A DNA stretch of 64,000 bases from Bacteroides ovatus (GTDB lineage Bacteria > Bacteroidota > Bacteroidia > Bacteroidales > Bacteroidaceae): assembly GCF_001314995.1 (NCBI RefSeq), contig NZ_CP012938.1, forward strand, positions 4,526,001-4,590,000. The letters run 5' to 3'. Positions 41,014-50,715 of this stretch are shown here, piece by piece. Numbering within the stretch: position 1 is the stretch's first letter; each line of letters opens with the position of its first letter. The notes beneath the pieces are model-generated. The model was not told the DNA's origin and searched no databases. It saw nothing but the letters and a program-made list of their open reading frames with translations. Made by a program: the position numbers and the translations under genes.

Positions 41014-42331
41014 TTTTACGATAAAGATCAAGAGCAAAGACATCGGTCATTCCCGATATATAGTCAAGTACCGCCTGTATTCTTTCATAGAGTACGGGCG
41101 AATTTATATTGTATTGGCTGGATACCCGGTCGATCAGGAGTTTGGAATAAGCCTTCTCGGGTGAGGTTACGGCGTCTATCATCAATTCGAGTAAGGTACT
41201 GATGATGCGGAATCCCGCTAGCTCGATATCCAGCACGTCCCGTGAACGGTAGATTTTATTGATAGATACTTCGACGCTGTGTTTGTAGGCTGCTGCCGGA
41301 CGTTCGGCTATGCGCTTGATTAGTGATCCTTCGAACGTGCCGGACAGTATTTCTTGTTCATGATCTAAAAAGACACGGGTACACTCCCGGATCAATAAAC
41401 CGATGACGGAAGAGCGCAGGTAGGCGATTTGCTCGTTGACATCATTGACAATCAGGAATGTTTTCCGGAGATGTTCCTGCCGCTCTTCGCTGAAATAGGT
41501 CATTAATAGTTCTTTGGTTTCTTCAGTGGTGAGAATCTTCAGTTTATATGCATCCTCAATATCCATCATTTGATAGCAAATATCGTCTGCCGCTTCCACT
41601 AAATAGACTAGTGGGTGGCGTGCATACTTCAAAGGATGCTCGTTGAGCAAGGTCAGTCCTAATTCAGTTGCTATTTTTTGGAAACTTTCTTCTTCGCTGA
41701 TGAAGAATCCAAACTTCGATTTGGTTCCTGCAAGGCTTGATGAAAAGGGATATTTCACGATAGAAGCCAGAGTGGTATATGTCAGGACAAATCCGCCTTT
41801 GCGACGTCCTTCAAACTGATGTGTCAGTATTCGGAACGCATTTGCATTTCCTTCAAAATGTGTCAAATCTTCCCATTCCATCGGAGAAAGTTGCTCGCCG
41901 TTCGGCTGCTTTTCTTTCAGGCGAACTCCTTTTCCTTCAGAGAAAAAAGTAGAAATAGCCTTTTCACCTGAATGACCGAAGGGCGGATTCCCCAAATCGT
42001 GTGCCAGGCAAGCGGCCGAGACGATAGAACCAATCTCCGGCAGGAAAGAATCCTGAAGTTCCGGATGACGTTCCAGAAGTGCTTTGGCAACATCGTCCCC
42101 GAGTGAACGGCCAACGCTGGCGACTTCGAGACTGTGCGTAAGTCGGTTGTGTACAAAAACGCTGCCCGGTAGAGGGAATACTTGCGTTTTGTTCTGTAAT
42201 CTGCGGAAAGGAGCCGAAAAAATAAGACGGTCATAGTCCCGTTGGAATTCGGATCGGTTTTCCTGTCGTTCCTCATGGAATTCTTCCATTCCGAAACGTT
42301 TCGCTGATATTAATTGGTTCCAATTCATCAT
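40985..42331 (-). CDS. dgt: Deoxyguanosinetriphosphate triphosphohydrolase-like protein
   Basis: This HD-domain enzyme is predicted to hydrolyse dGTP (or other dNTPs) to the nucleoside and triphosphate. The product starts [20 protein letters not shown] (ATG at 42331 or 42328); an open frame to 42394 is rejected because a -7 box occupies 42392-42399. HD motifs are [34 protein letters not shown] and, later, [20 protein letters not shown]. At 448 residues it has the length of dgt-type enzymes. It is divergent from dut, so two dNTP-pool genes share one promoter region. Confidence 0.9.
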   Translation of the reverse strand: MMNWNQLISAKRFGMEEFHEERQENRSEFQRDYDRLIFSAPFRRLQNKTQVFPLPGSVFVHNRLTHSLEVASVGRSLGDDVAKALLERHPELQDSFLPEIGSIVSAACLAHDLGNPPFGHSGEKAISTFFSEGKGVRLKEKQPNGEQLSPMEWEDLTHFEGNANAFRILTHQFEGRRKGGFVLTYTTLASIVKYPFSSSLAGTKSKFGFFISEEESFQKIATELGLTLLNEHPLKYARHPLVYLVEAADDICYQMMDIEDAYKLKILTTEETKELLMTYFSEERQEHLRKTFLIVNDVNEQIAYLRSSVIGLLIRECTRVFLDHEQEILSGTFEGSLIKRIAERPAAAYKHSVEVSINKIYRSRDVLDIELAGFRIISTLLELMIDAVTSPEKAYSKLLIDRVSSQYNINSPVLYERIQAVLDYISGMTDVFALDLYRKINGNSLPAV

Positions 42332-42391
42332 TTTATCTATAATTTTAGTGTTTACCATTCGCAAATTGGCTACAGGTACATTATTTAACTG

Positions 42392-42399
42392 CAAACTTA
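42392..42399 (-). promoter_or_regulatory. -7 box of the dGTPase gene
   Basis: TAAGTTTG on the reverse strand matches TAnnTTTG, 61 bp upstream of the preferred ATG. A TTTG at 42414-42417 is too close to be the -33 box. Confidence 0.5.
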
Positions 42400-42422
42400 A
42401 CTATTTTTCAGTTCAAAATGTG

Positions 42423-42430
42423 TATTTTCG
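42423..42430 (+). promoter_or_regulatory. Possible -7 box of the dut operon
   Basis: TATTTTCG is a 7/8 match to TAnnTTTG, 26 bp before the dut ATG; no clear -33 box. Confidence 0.35.
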
Positions 42431-42455
42431 CCCGTTAAATAGTAAACATGCATTT

Positions 42456-42887
42456 ATGAATATTCAAGTTATCAATAAATCGAAGCATCCGCTTCCGGCT
42501 TATGCCACTGAATTGTCCGCAGGAATGGATATCCGTGCTAATCTTTCTGAACCTATCACATTGGAACCGTTGCAACGTTGTCTGGTGCCGACAGGACTGT
42601 ATATCGCCTTGCCGAAGGGATTTGAGGCACAGGTTCGTCCACGTAGCGGACTGGCGATCAAGAAAGGGATTACGGTGCTCAATTCTCCGGGTACGATTGA
42701 TGCGGATTATCGTGGGGAAGTTTGTATCATTTTAGTCAATCTCTCCTCTGAAACGTTTGTGATTGAAGACGGTGAACGTATCGCGCAGATGGTGATAGCG
42801 AAGCACGAACAGCCTGCATGGCAGGAAGTAGAGGTGCTGGATGAAACAGAACGGGGAGCCGGTGGTTTCGGACATACCGGAGTATGA
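42456..42887 (+). CDS. dut: Deoxyuridine 5'-triphosphate nucleotidohydrolase (dUTPase)
   Basis: Dut splits dUTP to dUMP and pyrophosphate, keeping uracil out of DNA and feeding dTMP synthesis. The 144-residue product starts [20 protein letters not shown]; the upstream frame extension crosses the promoter. All five trimeric dUTPase motifs are visible: [46 protein letters not shown] and [11 protein letters not shown]. It is the first gene of a rightward operon with the TPR lipoprotein gene. Confidence 0.97.
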   Translation: MNIQVINKSKHPLPAYATELSAGMDIRANLSEPITLEPLQRCLVPTGLYIALPKGFEAQVRPRSGLAIKKGITVLNSPGTIDADYRGEVCIILVNLSSETFVIEDGERIAQMVIAKHEQPAWQEVEVLDETERGAGGFGHTGV

Positions 42888-42911
42888 TGAATGCTTAATG
42901 GAGAAAATAGA

Positions 42912-44684
42912 ATGAAGATAAAAATAGGATGGCTGTTCGTGACGGTATTGATGCTCACTTCATGTGGGGGAATCCGGTCTGTGCGTACAGCAAAAACAAC
43001 AGCGAAAGCAGATGGAGCTTCTTTGATGAAGGAAACATTGCTTTCTGCTGAACAACAGCGTAAATATGACTACTTCTTTTTAGAAGCCATGCGGATGAAA
43101 GGAAAGAATGAGTATGATGCGGCATTTGGATTGCTACAGCATTGTCTGGATATCAACCCCACTGCTTCTTCTGCGCTTTATGAAATATCGCAATATTATA
43201 TGTTCCTTCGCCAGGTGCCGCAAGGTCAGGTTGCTTTGGAGCAGGCAGTGGCTTTTGCGCCTGATAACTATTGGTATAGTCAGGGATTGGTCAGTTTGTA
43301 CCAGCAACAAAATGAATTGGATAAGGCTGCGGCTTTGCTTGAGAAGATGGTGACCCGTTTCCCGTCGAAACAGGACCCTTTGTTCAGCCTTCTTGATATT
43401 TACAGTCGCCAGGAGAAGTATAATGATGTCATTTCTACATTGAATCGTTTAGAGAAACGTTTGGGTAAGAATGAGCAGCTGTCTATGGAGAAATTCCGGA
43501 TTTATCTTCAGATGAAAGATGATAAGAAGGCATTTCAGGAAATAGAAAGTCTGGTACAGGAATATCCGATGGATATGCGTTATCAGGTGATACTGGGAGA
43601 TGTATATCTTCAGAACGGGAAAAAGCAGGAAGCTTATGATGCATACCAGAAGGTACTGGCTGTAGAGCCTGATAATCCGATGGCTCTCTTCTCGATGGCT
43701 TCTTACTATGAACAGACCGGGCAGAAAGAATTGTATCAACAGCAACTGGATACGTTGTTATTGAACAAAAAGGTGACTTCTGATACTAAAATCAGTGTCA
43801 TGAGACAGGTGATTGCGGAAAATGAACAGTCGTCCGCTAAAGATAGCACTCAGGTGATTGCCTTGTTTGACCGGATGATGAAGCAGGATATGGATGATCC
43901 GCAGATACCGATGCTTTATTCTCAATACCTGTTGTCGAAGAATATGGAACAAGAGGCTGTGCCGGTATTGGAGCAGGTGGTTGATCTGGATCCTACCAAT
44001 AAGGCGGCCCGTTTGATGCTGGTTAGTGCGGCGGTGAAGAAGGAAGATTACAAGCAAATTATCAAGGTCTGCGAACCGGGCATTGAAGCTACTCCGGATG
44101 CGTTGGAACTTTATTATTATCTGGCTATCGCTTATCATCAGGCAGAACAGGGAGATAGTGTATTGAGTGTTTGTAATAGAGCATTGGAACATATAACTCC
44201 CGATACCAGAAAAGAAGTCATTTCAGATTTTTATTCTATCATGGGGGATATTTATCATACCAAGAAACAAATGACGGAGGCTTATGCTGCTTACGATTCG
44301 GCTTTGGTATATAATCCTTCCAATATTGGCGCATTAAATAATTATGCTTATTATCTGTCTGTGGAACGTCGTGACTTGGACAAGGCGGAGGAGATGAGTT
44401 ACAAAACGGTGAAAGCCGAACCTAATAATTCGACCTATCTCGATACTTATGCATGGATTCTTTTTGAAAAGGGAAACTATGCCGAAGCCCGTATCTATAT
44501 TGATAATGCAATGAAGAACGACGGCGAGAAGAGTGATGTGATTGTGGAGCATTGCGGAGATATTTATTTTATGACCGGCGATGTGGAAGGTGCGTTGAAA
44601 TATTGGAAGAAGGCACTGGAAATGGGTAGCGAGTCGAAAACGTTGAAACAGAAAATAGAGAAGAAGAAATATATTGCGGAATGA
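42912..44684 (+). CDS. TPR-repeat lipoprotein
   Basis: From the ATG at 42912 (MKIKIGWLFVTVLMLTSC) this 590-residue lipoprotein consists almost entirely of tetratricopeptide repeats, e.g. LEQAVAFAPDNYWYSQGLVS, AYDAYQKVLAVEPDNPMALF, AYAAYDSALVYNPSNIGALN. It should form a protein-interaction scaffold on the periplasmic side. It lies 24 bp after dut and overlaps the DUF4292 gene by 4 bp. The cluster dut, TPR, DUF4292 and EnvC-like recurs in Bacteroides, suggesting an envelope function. Confidence 0.82.
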   Translation: MKIKIGWLFVTVLMLTSCGGIRSVRTAKTTAKADGASLMKETLLSAEQQRKYDYFFLEAMRMKGKNEYDAAFGLLQHCLDINPTASSALYEISQYYMFLRQVPQGQVALEQAVAFAPDNYWYSQGLVSLYQQQNELDKAAALLEKMVTRFPSKQDPLFSLLDIYSRQEKYNDVISTLNRLEKRLGKNEQLSMEKFRIYLQMKDDKKAFQEIESLVQEYPMDMRYQVILGDVYLQNGKKQEAYDAYQKVLAVEPDNPMALFSMASYYEQTGQKELYQQQLDTLLLNKKVTSDTKISVMRQVIAENEQSSAKDSTQVIALFDRMMKQDMDDPQIPMLYSQYLLSKNMEQEAVPVLEQVVDLDPTNKAARLMLVSAAVKKEDYKQIIKVCEPGIEATPDALELYYYLAIAYHQAEQGDSVLSVCNRALEHITPDTRKEVISDFYSIMGDIYHTKKQMTEAYAAYDSALVYNPSNIGALNNYAYYLSVERRDLDKAEEMSYKTVKAEPNNSTYLDTYAWILFEKGNYAEARIYIDNAMKNDGEKSDVIVEHCGDIYFMTGDVEGALKYWKKALEMGSESKTLKQKIEKKKYIAE

Positions 44685-45259
44685 AAAGAATCATTTATCT
44701 ACTGTTGTTGGTGGTAGTGGTGTTGGCCGGCTGTAAGAGTTCGAAACACTTGGCAACTTCGGAAACTAAGACTTCGACAAAGGCTCCGACATCCAGTTAC
44801 CTGGCTTCCAAGCTTCAGTTGACTATTCCCGGCAAGAAGGGAAGCATGTCTGTAGGGGGAACCATGAAGATGAAAACTCATGAGCGGGTACAAATCTCCT
44901 TATTGATGCCTATTCTGCGTACAGAAGTGGCACGTATAGAAGTTACTCCCGACGAAGTTTTATTGGTAGACAGGATGAATAAACGCTTTGTTCGTGCCAC
45001 TAAAGCTGAATTGAAAAATGTATTGTCGAAGAATGTGGAGTTTTCCCGTTTGGAAAAGATATTGATGGATGCCTCTCTTCCTGGTGGAAAGACAGAGCTG
45101 ACAGGAAAAGATATAGGAATTCCTTCATTAGAAAAGGCAAAAGTCCAACTTTATGAGTTCTCCACACAAGAGTTTTCGATAACTCCGACGGAACTGACGT
45201 CCAAATACAACCAGATTCCCTTGGAAGAATTAGTAAAAATGCTGGTAGCTTTATTATGA
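44681..45259 (+). CDS. DUF4292 lipoprotein
   Basis: This 192-residue lipoprotein has signal MKRIIYLLLLVVVVLAGC. It shows a DUF4292 body: LQLTIPGKKGSMSVGGTMKM, RTEVARIEVTPDEVLLVDRM, NKRFVRATKAEL and EELVKMLVALL. It is predicted to be a periplasmic open beta-barrel or half-barrel protein attached to a membrane. It overlaps both neighbours by 4 bp (ATGA), so translation is coupled. Function is not established; a role in lipoprotein or envelope transport is possible from the fold type. Confidence 0.8.
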   Translation: MKRIIYLLLLVVVVLAGCKSSKHLATSETKTSTKAPTSSYLASKLQLTIPGKKGSMSVGGTMKMKTHERVQISLLMPILRTEVARIEVTPDEVLLVDRMNKRFVRATKAELKNVLSKNVEFSRLEKILMDASLPGGKTELTGKDIGIPSLEKAKVQLYEFSTQEFSITPTELTSKYNQIPLEELVKMLVALL

Positions 45260-46557
45260 TGAAACGTTTCTTTGTTATTCTAATCAGTTGCCTTTGGTTG
45301 GCAGTTCCTCTTTTCGCTCAATCGAACAAGTTGATTCGTGAGCTGGAAAGTAAACGCGGTGCGCTGCAAAAACAGATTGCCGAATCGGAATCTATATTGA
45401 AGGATACAAAGAAAGATGTGGGAAGCCAGTTGAATAGTCTGGCTGTGTTGACCGGACAGATTGAAGAGCGGAAACGCTATATCATGGCTATCAACAATGA
45501 TGTGGAGGCTATCCAGCGTGAGTTGGCTTCATTGGAGCGCCAGTTGCACGGGCTGGAGAAGGATTTGAAAGATAAAAAGAAGAAATATGAAGCTTCTGTC
45601 CAGTACTTGTATAAGAATAAGTCGATAGAGGAGAAGCTCATGTTTATTTTTTCGGCAAAGAATCTGGGGCAGACTTATCGGCGTATGCGATATGTTCGTG
45701 AATATGCCACTTATCAACGTCTGCAAGGGGAAGAAATCCTAAAGAAACAGGAGCAGATACGCAAGAAGAAAGCGGAACGTCAGCAAGTGAAAGCCGCCAA
45801 AGAGAACCTGCTGCAAGAACGTGAGAGCGAAAAGGTGAAGTTGGAAGAGCAGGAAAAAGAGAAACGCACGCTAGTGACTAATCTGCAAAAGAAGCAGAAA
45901 GGATTGCAGAATGAGATAAATAAAAAACGCAGGGAAGCCAATCAGCTGAATGCCCGCATCGATAAATTAATTGCAGAAGAAATAGAGCGTGCCCGCAAGC
46001 GTGCGCAGGAAGAAGCTCGTCGTGAAGCGGCTGCCCGTAAGAAAGAGGAAAGCAAGGAGGGAAAATCCGCCGCAACGGAAACGGCCGCCAAATCGAAACC
46101 TCTTGAGGCTTATACCATGAGTAAGGCGGATCGGGAATTATCAGGTAACTTTGCCGCGAATCGCGGGAAATTGCCAATGCCTATATCCGGCGCTTATATT
46201 ATCACCAGCCGTTACGGACAATATGCCGTAGAGGGGTTGCGCAACGTGAAACTGGATAACAAGGGTATTGATATTCAGGGAAAACCGGGTGCACAGGCAC
46301 GTGCCATTTTTGATGGAAAGGTGGCGGCTGTATTCCAATTGAACGGATTATTTAATGTCCTCATTCGTCATGGCAATTATATTTCTGTTTATTGCAATCT
46401 TTCTTCTGCATCCGTCAAAGCCGGTGACACGGTGAAGACGAAGCAATCCATCGGTCAGGTCTTTTCTGACGGTACGGATAATGGACGGACGGTATTGCAC
46501 TTCCAGTTGCGTAGGGAGAAAGAAAAGTTGAATCCTGAACCTTGGCTGAACCGATAA
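45256..46557 (+). CDS. EnvC/NlpD-like murein hydrolase activator with degenerate M23 domain
   Basis: This 433-residue exported protein (signal MKRFFVILISCLWLAVPLFA) has a long coiled coil (about residues 25-245; LESKRGALQKQIAESESILK). A Lys/Ala/Glu-rich linker and a C-terminal LytM/M23 domain (about 300-433; VKLDNKGIDIQGKPGAQARA) follow. The zinc ligand His of HxGxD is Asn335, and the final HxH is VLH, so the domain lacks intact metal binding. That is the state of E. coli EnvC, which activates amidases without cutting peptidoglycan itself. A division-linked role fits its housekeeping neighbours. Confidence 0.85.
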   Translation: MMKRFFVILISCLWLAVPLFAQSNKLIRELESKRGALQKQIAESESILKDTKKDVGSQLNSLAVLTGQIEERKRYIMAINNDVEAIQRELASLERQLHGLEKDLKDKKKKYEASVQYLYKNKSIEEKLMFIFSAKNLGQTYRRMRYVREYATYQRLQGEEILKKQEQIRKKKAERQQVKAAKENLLQERESEKVKLEEQEKEKRTLVTNLQKKQKGLQNEINKKRREANQLNARIDKLIAEEIERARKRAQEEARREAAARKKEESKEGKSAATETAAKSKPLEAYTMSKADRELSGNFAANRGKLPMPISGAYIITSRYGQYAVEGLRNVKLDNKGIDIQGKPGAQARAIFDGKVAAVFQLNGLFNVLIRHGNYISVYCNLSSASVKAGDTVKTKQSIGQVFSDGTDNGRTVLHFQLRREKEKLNPEPWLNR

Positions 46558-46577
46558 TTGAATAAAAAACACGTAGA

Positions 46578-49500
46578 ATGAAGTTAACTAAAATACTAAT
46601 ATGCTTGCTGATCTTCTGGACCGGAACACTATCCGCGTCTCCTTATTTTTCGTTCAAGAAATATCAGGTAGAAGATGGATTGTCTCATAATACCGTGTGG
46701 TGCGCCCTTCAAGATAGTTATGGCTTTATCTGGTTGGGTACCAGTGACGGACTGAACCGTTATGACGGGCGGGGCAATAAAGTGTACCGGAATGTTCTCA
46801 ACGAAAAGTTCTCATTAGAAAACAATTTTGTAGAAGCCTTGATAGAGGTGGACAAGAATCTCTGGGTTGGAACAAACTCCGGACTTTATATTTATGACCG
46901 GGATACCGATCGTTTCTCTTACTTTGATAAAACGACGCAGTATAATGTGTATATCAGCAGTGAGATTAAAAAGATTATCAAGACGGAAAATGGTCTTATC
47001 TGGATTGCGACTTTGGGCCAGGGATTTTTTATTTATGATCCGAAAACAGAGGTGCTGACTCAAAATAGTGTTCAGACGTCTTTTGTATGGGACCTCTGTC
47101 AGAGCGCTGATCGGAAGAGGGTCTATATATCTTCCTTACAGGAAGGACTTTTGTGCTTTGACGAAAACGGCAAGTTTCTCCGGACGTATGAAATCTCATT
47201 GGATATAAATGCTTCCGATAGTTATAAAGTGAACTGTATTCAGAATATCGATGGAGAAATCTGGATTGGTGCGGGAAGTAATCTGTTGAGCCGTTTGGAT
47301 GAACGAACCGAAGCTATAGACAATTACAGTGGTTCGGCGTTTAATTTCGGAGCTGTTCATTGTTTGTTGAAGTATACGGATAAAGAGCTGTTGGTAGGAA
47401 CGGATAACGGGCTTTATCTGTTCGATCAAAATACAAACACATTTCAGCGGGCGGATAATCCCGCCGATCCGAGAAGTTTGAGCGACCAGACTATCAATGG
47501 AATGATGTGGGATGCCGAAGGGGCTCTTTGGGTGTTGACCAATTTGGGTGGGATTAACTATATGTCCAAGCAGACTAAACGTTTTGATTATTATTCGCCT
47601 GCCTATCTGTCCGGAGTGCCGGGAGCGGGGGAGGTCGTTGCTCCTTTCTGTGAGAATAAGGATGGGAATATCTGGATTGGAACTCAAAGCGGTTTGTATT
47701 TTTTCAATGCTGCTACTCGGGAGCTTTCTCCTTATGCAATAGGAGGAACTAAAAATCAAAAGTATGACATTCGTTCTCTAATGCTGGATGGTGACTATTT
47801 ATGGATCGGTACTTATGCCGGGGGAATACGGGTTATCAATTTACGCACAGGGGCAGTGAAAGCCTATACTCATTCTCGTGGAATCCCCAATACGATTTGT
47901 AGCAACGATGTGTTGTGTATTTATAAAGGACGAAAAGGAGAAATTTATGTAGGAACGAGTTGGGGATTGTGTCGTTATGACGCTGCTCGAGATAACTTTA
48001 TGACCATCACAAGTGTCGGTTCAATGGTTTCTGTTGTCGATATCTATGAGGATATGTACAATCATCTCTGGATTGCGACTTCCAATAGTGGTGTGTTTTC
48101 TTACAATACAATGAATGCTCATTGGAAACATTATCAGCATGAACGGGAAGATTCGACTACGATCACCAGTAATTCGGTCATTACTTTATTTGAAGATACG
48201 AAAGGAACCATGTGGTTTGGAACGAATGGGGGAGGACTGTGTTCTTTTGATGCTAAAGAGAAAAGATTCATTGAGTTTGACCCGCATAATACTTTATTAC
48301 CTAACAAGGTTATTTATGCGATTGAGCAAGATCAAGGAGGTGATTTCTGGGTATCCAGCAATGCCGGAATTTTTAAGATTAATCCTGTTACCAAAGATCA
48401 TTTCCGCCAGTTCACGATTAATGACGGCTTGCAAGGGAATCAGTTTATAGCTCGATCTTCATTAAAATCATCCGAAGGAAAATTGTATTTTGGTGGGATC
48501 AATGGCTTTAATGTATTCCAGCCGGAACAGTTTGTAGATAACAAATATATTCCTCCGGTTTATGTGACCGATATCCGGTTACCTTATCAAACCGATGAGC
48601 AGGAGGTGAAGAAACTGCTTCAGTTGGATAAACCGCTTTATATGGCTGATAAGGTGACTTTATCTTATGAAAACAATAGCTTCTCCATTCGTTTTGTCGC
48701 TCTTAGTTTTGAAGATCCGGGGAAGAACCGGTATTCTTACATACTTCGGGGAGTGGACAAGGAGTGGATTCTGAATACCGATAACAATATGGCTTCTTAC
48801 ACCAATTTGCCTCCCGGTGAGTATTTGTTCGAAGTCAGAGGCTCTAATAATGATCGTCAGTGGAACGAGAATACTACCACTTTAAAGGTGGTGATTACTC
48901 CTCCCTGGTGGCGTAGTACCTTTGCTTACTTCGTTTATGTGCTCATGCTGTTGGGATGGATCGGCTGGATGGCTTGGCGATGGAACCTCCGTGTTAAACG
49001 CAAATATAAACGGCGGATGGAAAAATACCAAACTGCCAAGGAACAGGAAGTTTATAAGTCGAAGATTAGCTTTTTCATCAATCTGGTACATGAGATACGT
49101 ACTCCGCTTAGTTTGATACGGCTTCCTTTGGAGAAATTATTAGAGAAAGAGCATGAAGGAAAAGATCTCAAGTATTTGTCTGTGATAGATAAGAATGTAA
49201 ATTATCTGTTGGGGATTACTAATGAATTGCTTGATTTTCAGAAAATGGAGAGTGGTACGCTACATCTGAATCTGAAAAAGAGTGATATTAAAGAACTTGT
49301 CAGTGACGTTTATAATCAGTTTACAAGCCCTGCTGAATTAAAAGGAATTGATTTGCAACTGATCGTGCCCGAACAAGAGCTGGTGTCTACGGTGGATAGG
49401 GACAAATTAAGTAAGATTCTTGTCAATCTGATGGGAAATGCCATCAAATATGCGCATGCGCGTATTGATTTGAAGCTGCTTGTCACTGATGGGGGATATG

Positions 49501-50594
49501 AGATACAAGTGAACGATGATGGTCCCGGAATACCAAATGAACAGAAACAAAAGATATTTGAGGCTTTCTATCAACTGCCTGACGATAAGGTGGCCACAGC
49601 AGTAGGCACTGGCATCGGATTGGCTTTTGCGAAATCTTTGGCAGAAGCTCATCAGGGAGATTTGCGTCTGGAAGATAATGTTGGAGGTGGTTCTTCGTTT
49701 ATACTGTCTCTTCCGTTCAAAGAGTGGGAGACGGAAAAAATGGGCGATATTGTAGAAATATCCCCGGAGCATGCAGATGCTTCTGAAACGATCTCTTCGG
49801 AGTATGCTGGAAAGAAGTTCACAGTTCTGTTGGTTGAGGATAATGTTGATTTGCTGAATCTGACTCGTGAGTCATTGGCGGCATGGTTCCGTGTGTTGAG
49901 GGCTTCCAACGGTCGTGAAGCACTTGAAGTGCTTGCGAAGGAAAATGTGGATGTGATAGTGAGTGACGTAATGATGCCGGAGATGGATGGGCTGGAACTT
50001 TGCAGCAAGGTGAAGTCTGAAATCTCTTATTCACATATTCCGGTTATTTTGTTGACGGCGAAAACCACTTTGGAGTCTAAAGTCGAAGGACTTGAATGTG
50101 GAGCGGATGTATATGTTGAGAAACCATTCTCTGTTAAACAGCTCCATATGCAGATCGAGAATCTGTTGAAGTTGAGGCAGTCTTTCCATAAATTGATGGT
50201 GAGCTTGGCAGGAGATACGGTTGCTGTTTCGACAACGGATTTTGCGATGTCTCAAAAAGACTGTGAATTTATAGCGAAGATACAGGGAGTAATAGCCGAA
50301 CAGTTGGCGGATGAGAACTTCTCGATAGATACTTTGGCGGAACAGATGAATATGAGCCGTTCTAATTTCTATCGGAAGATAAAGGCTTTGTCCGGAATGT
50401 CTCCTAATGATTATTTGAAGACACTTCGTATGAATAGAGCCGCTGAACTGATTGTGAGCGGTACCCGGATTTCTGAAGTGGCAGCGCAGGTAGGATTTAC
50501 TTCTTCTTCTTATTTTGCGAAATGTTTTAAAGCGCAATATGGTGTACTGCCTAAGGAATATACAGGTCAGCCTCCGATTTCAGGTGAGGCTTGA
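46578..50594 (+). CDS. Hybrid two-component system sensor/regulator (HTCS)
   Basis: This one-polypeptide sensor and transcription factor has 1338 residues. After a signal peptide (ICLLIFWTGTLSAS) come two seven-bladed propellers (about 20-660; FIWLGTSDGLNRYDG and many WIGT repeats) and a Y_Y_Y domain (NRYSYILRGVDKEW). A membrane helix (about 776-800), HisKA (NLVHEIRTPLS, His near 838), HATPase (NLMGNAIKYA, DDGPGIP), a receiver with phospho-Asp near 1129 (VIVSDVMMPEMDG) and an AraC HTH (SRSNFYRKIKALSGMSPNDY) follow. HTCS proteins sense oligosaccharides and induce adjacent utilization loci; the locus converging on it at 50716-64000 is the obvious target. It starts only 20 bp behind the EnvC-like gene. 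Confidence 0.94.
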   Translation: MKLTKILICLLIFWTGTLSASPYFSFKKYQVEDGLSHNTVWCALQDSYGFIWLGTSDGLNRYDGRGNKVYRNVLNEKFSLENNFVEALIEVDKNLWVGTNSGLYIYDRDTDRFSYFDKTTQYNVYISSEIKKIIKTENGLIWIATLGQGFFIYDPKTEVLTQNSVQTSFVWDLCQSADRKRVYISSLQEGLLCFDENGKFLRTYEISLDINASDSYKVNCIQNIDGEIWIGAGSNLLSRLDERTEAIDNYSGSAFNFGAVHCLLKYTDKELLVGTDNGLYLFDQNTNTFQRADNPADPRSLSDQTINGMMWDAEGALWVLTNLGGINYMSKQTKRFDYYSPAYLSGVPGAGEVVAPFCENKDGNIWIGTQSGLYFFNAATRELSPYAIGGTKNQKYDIRSLMLDGDYLWIGTYAGGIRVINLRTGAVKAYTHSRGIPNTICSNDVLCIYKGRKGEIYVGTSWGLCRYDAARDNFMTITSVGSMVSVVDIYEDMYNHLWIATSNSGVFSYNTMNAHWKHYQHEREDSTTITSNSVITLFEDTKGTMWFGTNGGGLCSFDAKEKRFIEFDPHNTLLPNKVIYAIEQDQGGDFWVSSNAGIFKINPVTKDHFRQFTINDGLQGNQFIARSSLKSSEGKLYFGGINGFNVFQPEQFVDNKYIPPVYVTDIRLPYQTDEQEVKKLLQLDKPLYMADKVTLSYENNSFSIRFVALSFEDPGKNRYSYILRGVDKEWILNTDNNMASYTNLPPGEYLFEVRGSNNDRQWNENTTTLKVVITPPWWRSTFAYFVYVLMLLGWIGWMAWRWNLRVKRKYKRRMEKYQTAKEQEVYKSKISFFINLVHEIRTPLSLIRLPLEKLLEKEHEGKDLKYLSVIDKNVNYLLGITNELLDFQKMESGTLHLNLKKSDIKELVSDVYNQFTSPAELKGIDLQLIVPEQELVSTVDRDKLSKILVNLMGNAIKYAHARIDLKLLVTDGGYEIQVNDDGPGIPNEQKQKIFEAFYQLPDDKVATAVGTGIGLAFAKSLAEAHQGDLRLEDNVGGGSSFILSLPFKEWETEKMGDIVEISPEHADASETISSEYAGKKFTVLLVEDNVDLLNLTRESLAAWFRVLRASNGREALEVLAKENVDVIVSDVMMPEMDGLELCSKVKSEISYSHIPVILLTAKTTLESKVEGLECGADVYVEKPFSVKQLHMQIENLLKLRQSFHKLMVSLAGDTVAVSTTDFAMSQKDCEFIAKIQGVIAEQLADENFSIDTLAEQMNMSRSNFYRKIKALSGMSPNDYLKTLRMNRAAELIVSGTRISEVAAQVGFTSSSYFAKCFKAQYGVLPKEYTGQPPISGEA

Positions 50595-50615
50595 TAAAGA
50601 AGGGATAAAAGCATA

Positions 50616-50665
50616 TAAAAAAAACTCCTGTCGTGCAATATCATTGGATATTTTCCGACAGGAGT
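50616..50665 (-). terminator. Terminator of the sulfatase genes
   Basis: The perfect 10-bp inverted repeat ACTCCTGTCG/CGACAGGAGT (50624-50633, 50656-50665) contains an inner AATATC/GATATT stem. On the reverse strand it is followed by eight T (50617-50624). It lies between the convergent HTCS and sulfatase genes and may also stop the former. Confidence 0.88.
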
Positions 50666-50715
50666 CAAATATAAAATAATTAATCGAGTACTCTTTCTAA
50701 TTAATTGAGTAGGCT

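Noticed and set aside
42332..42394. Upstream extension of the dGTPase gene
   Set aside because: The extra codons include the -7 promoter box and are not part of the conserved protein start.
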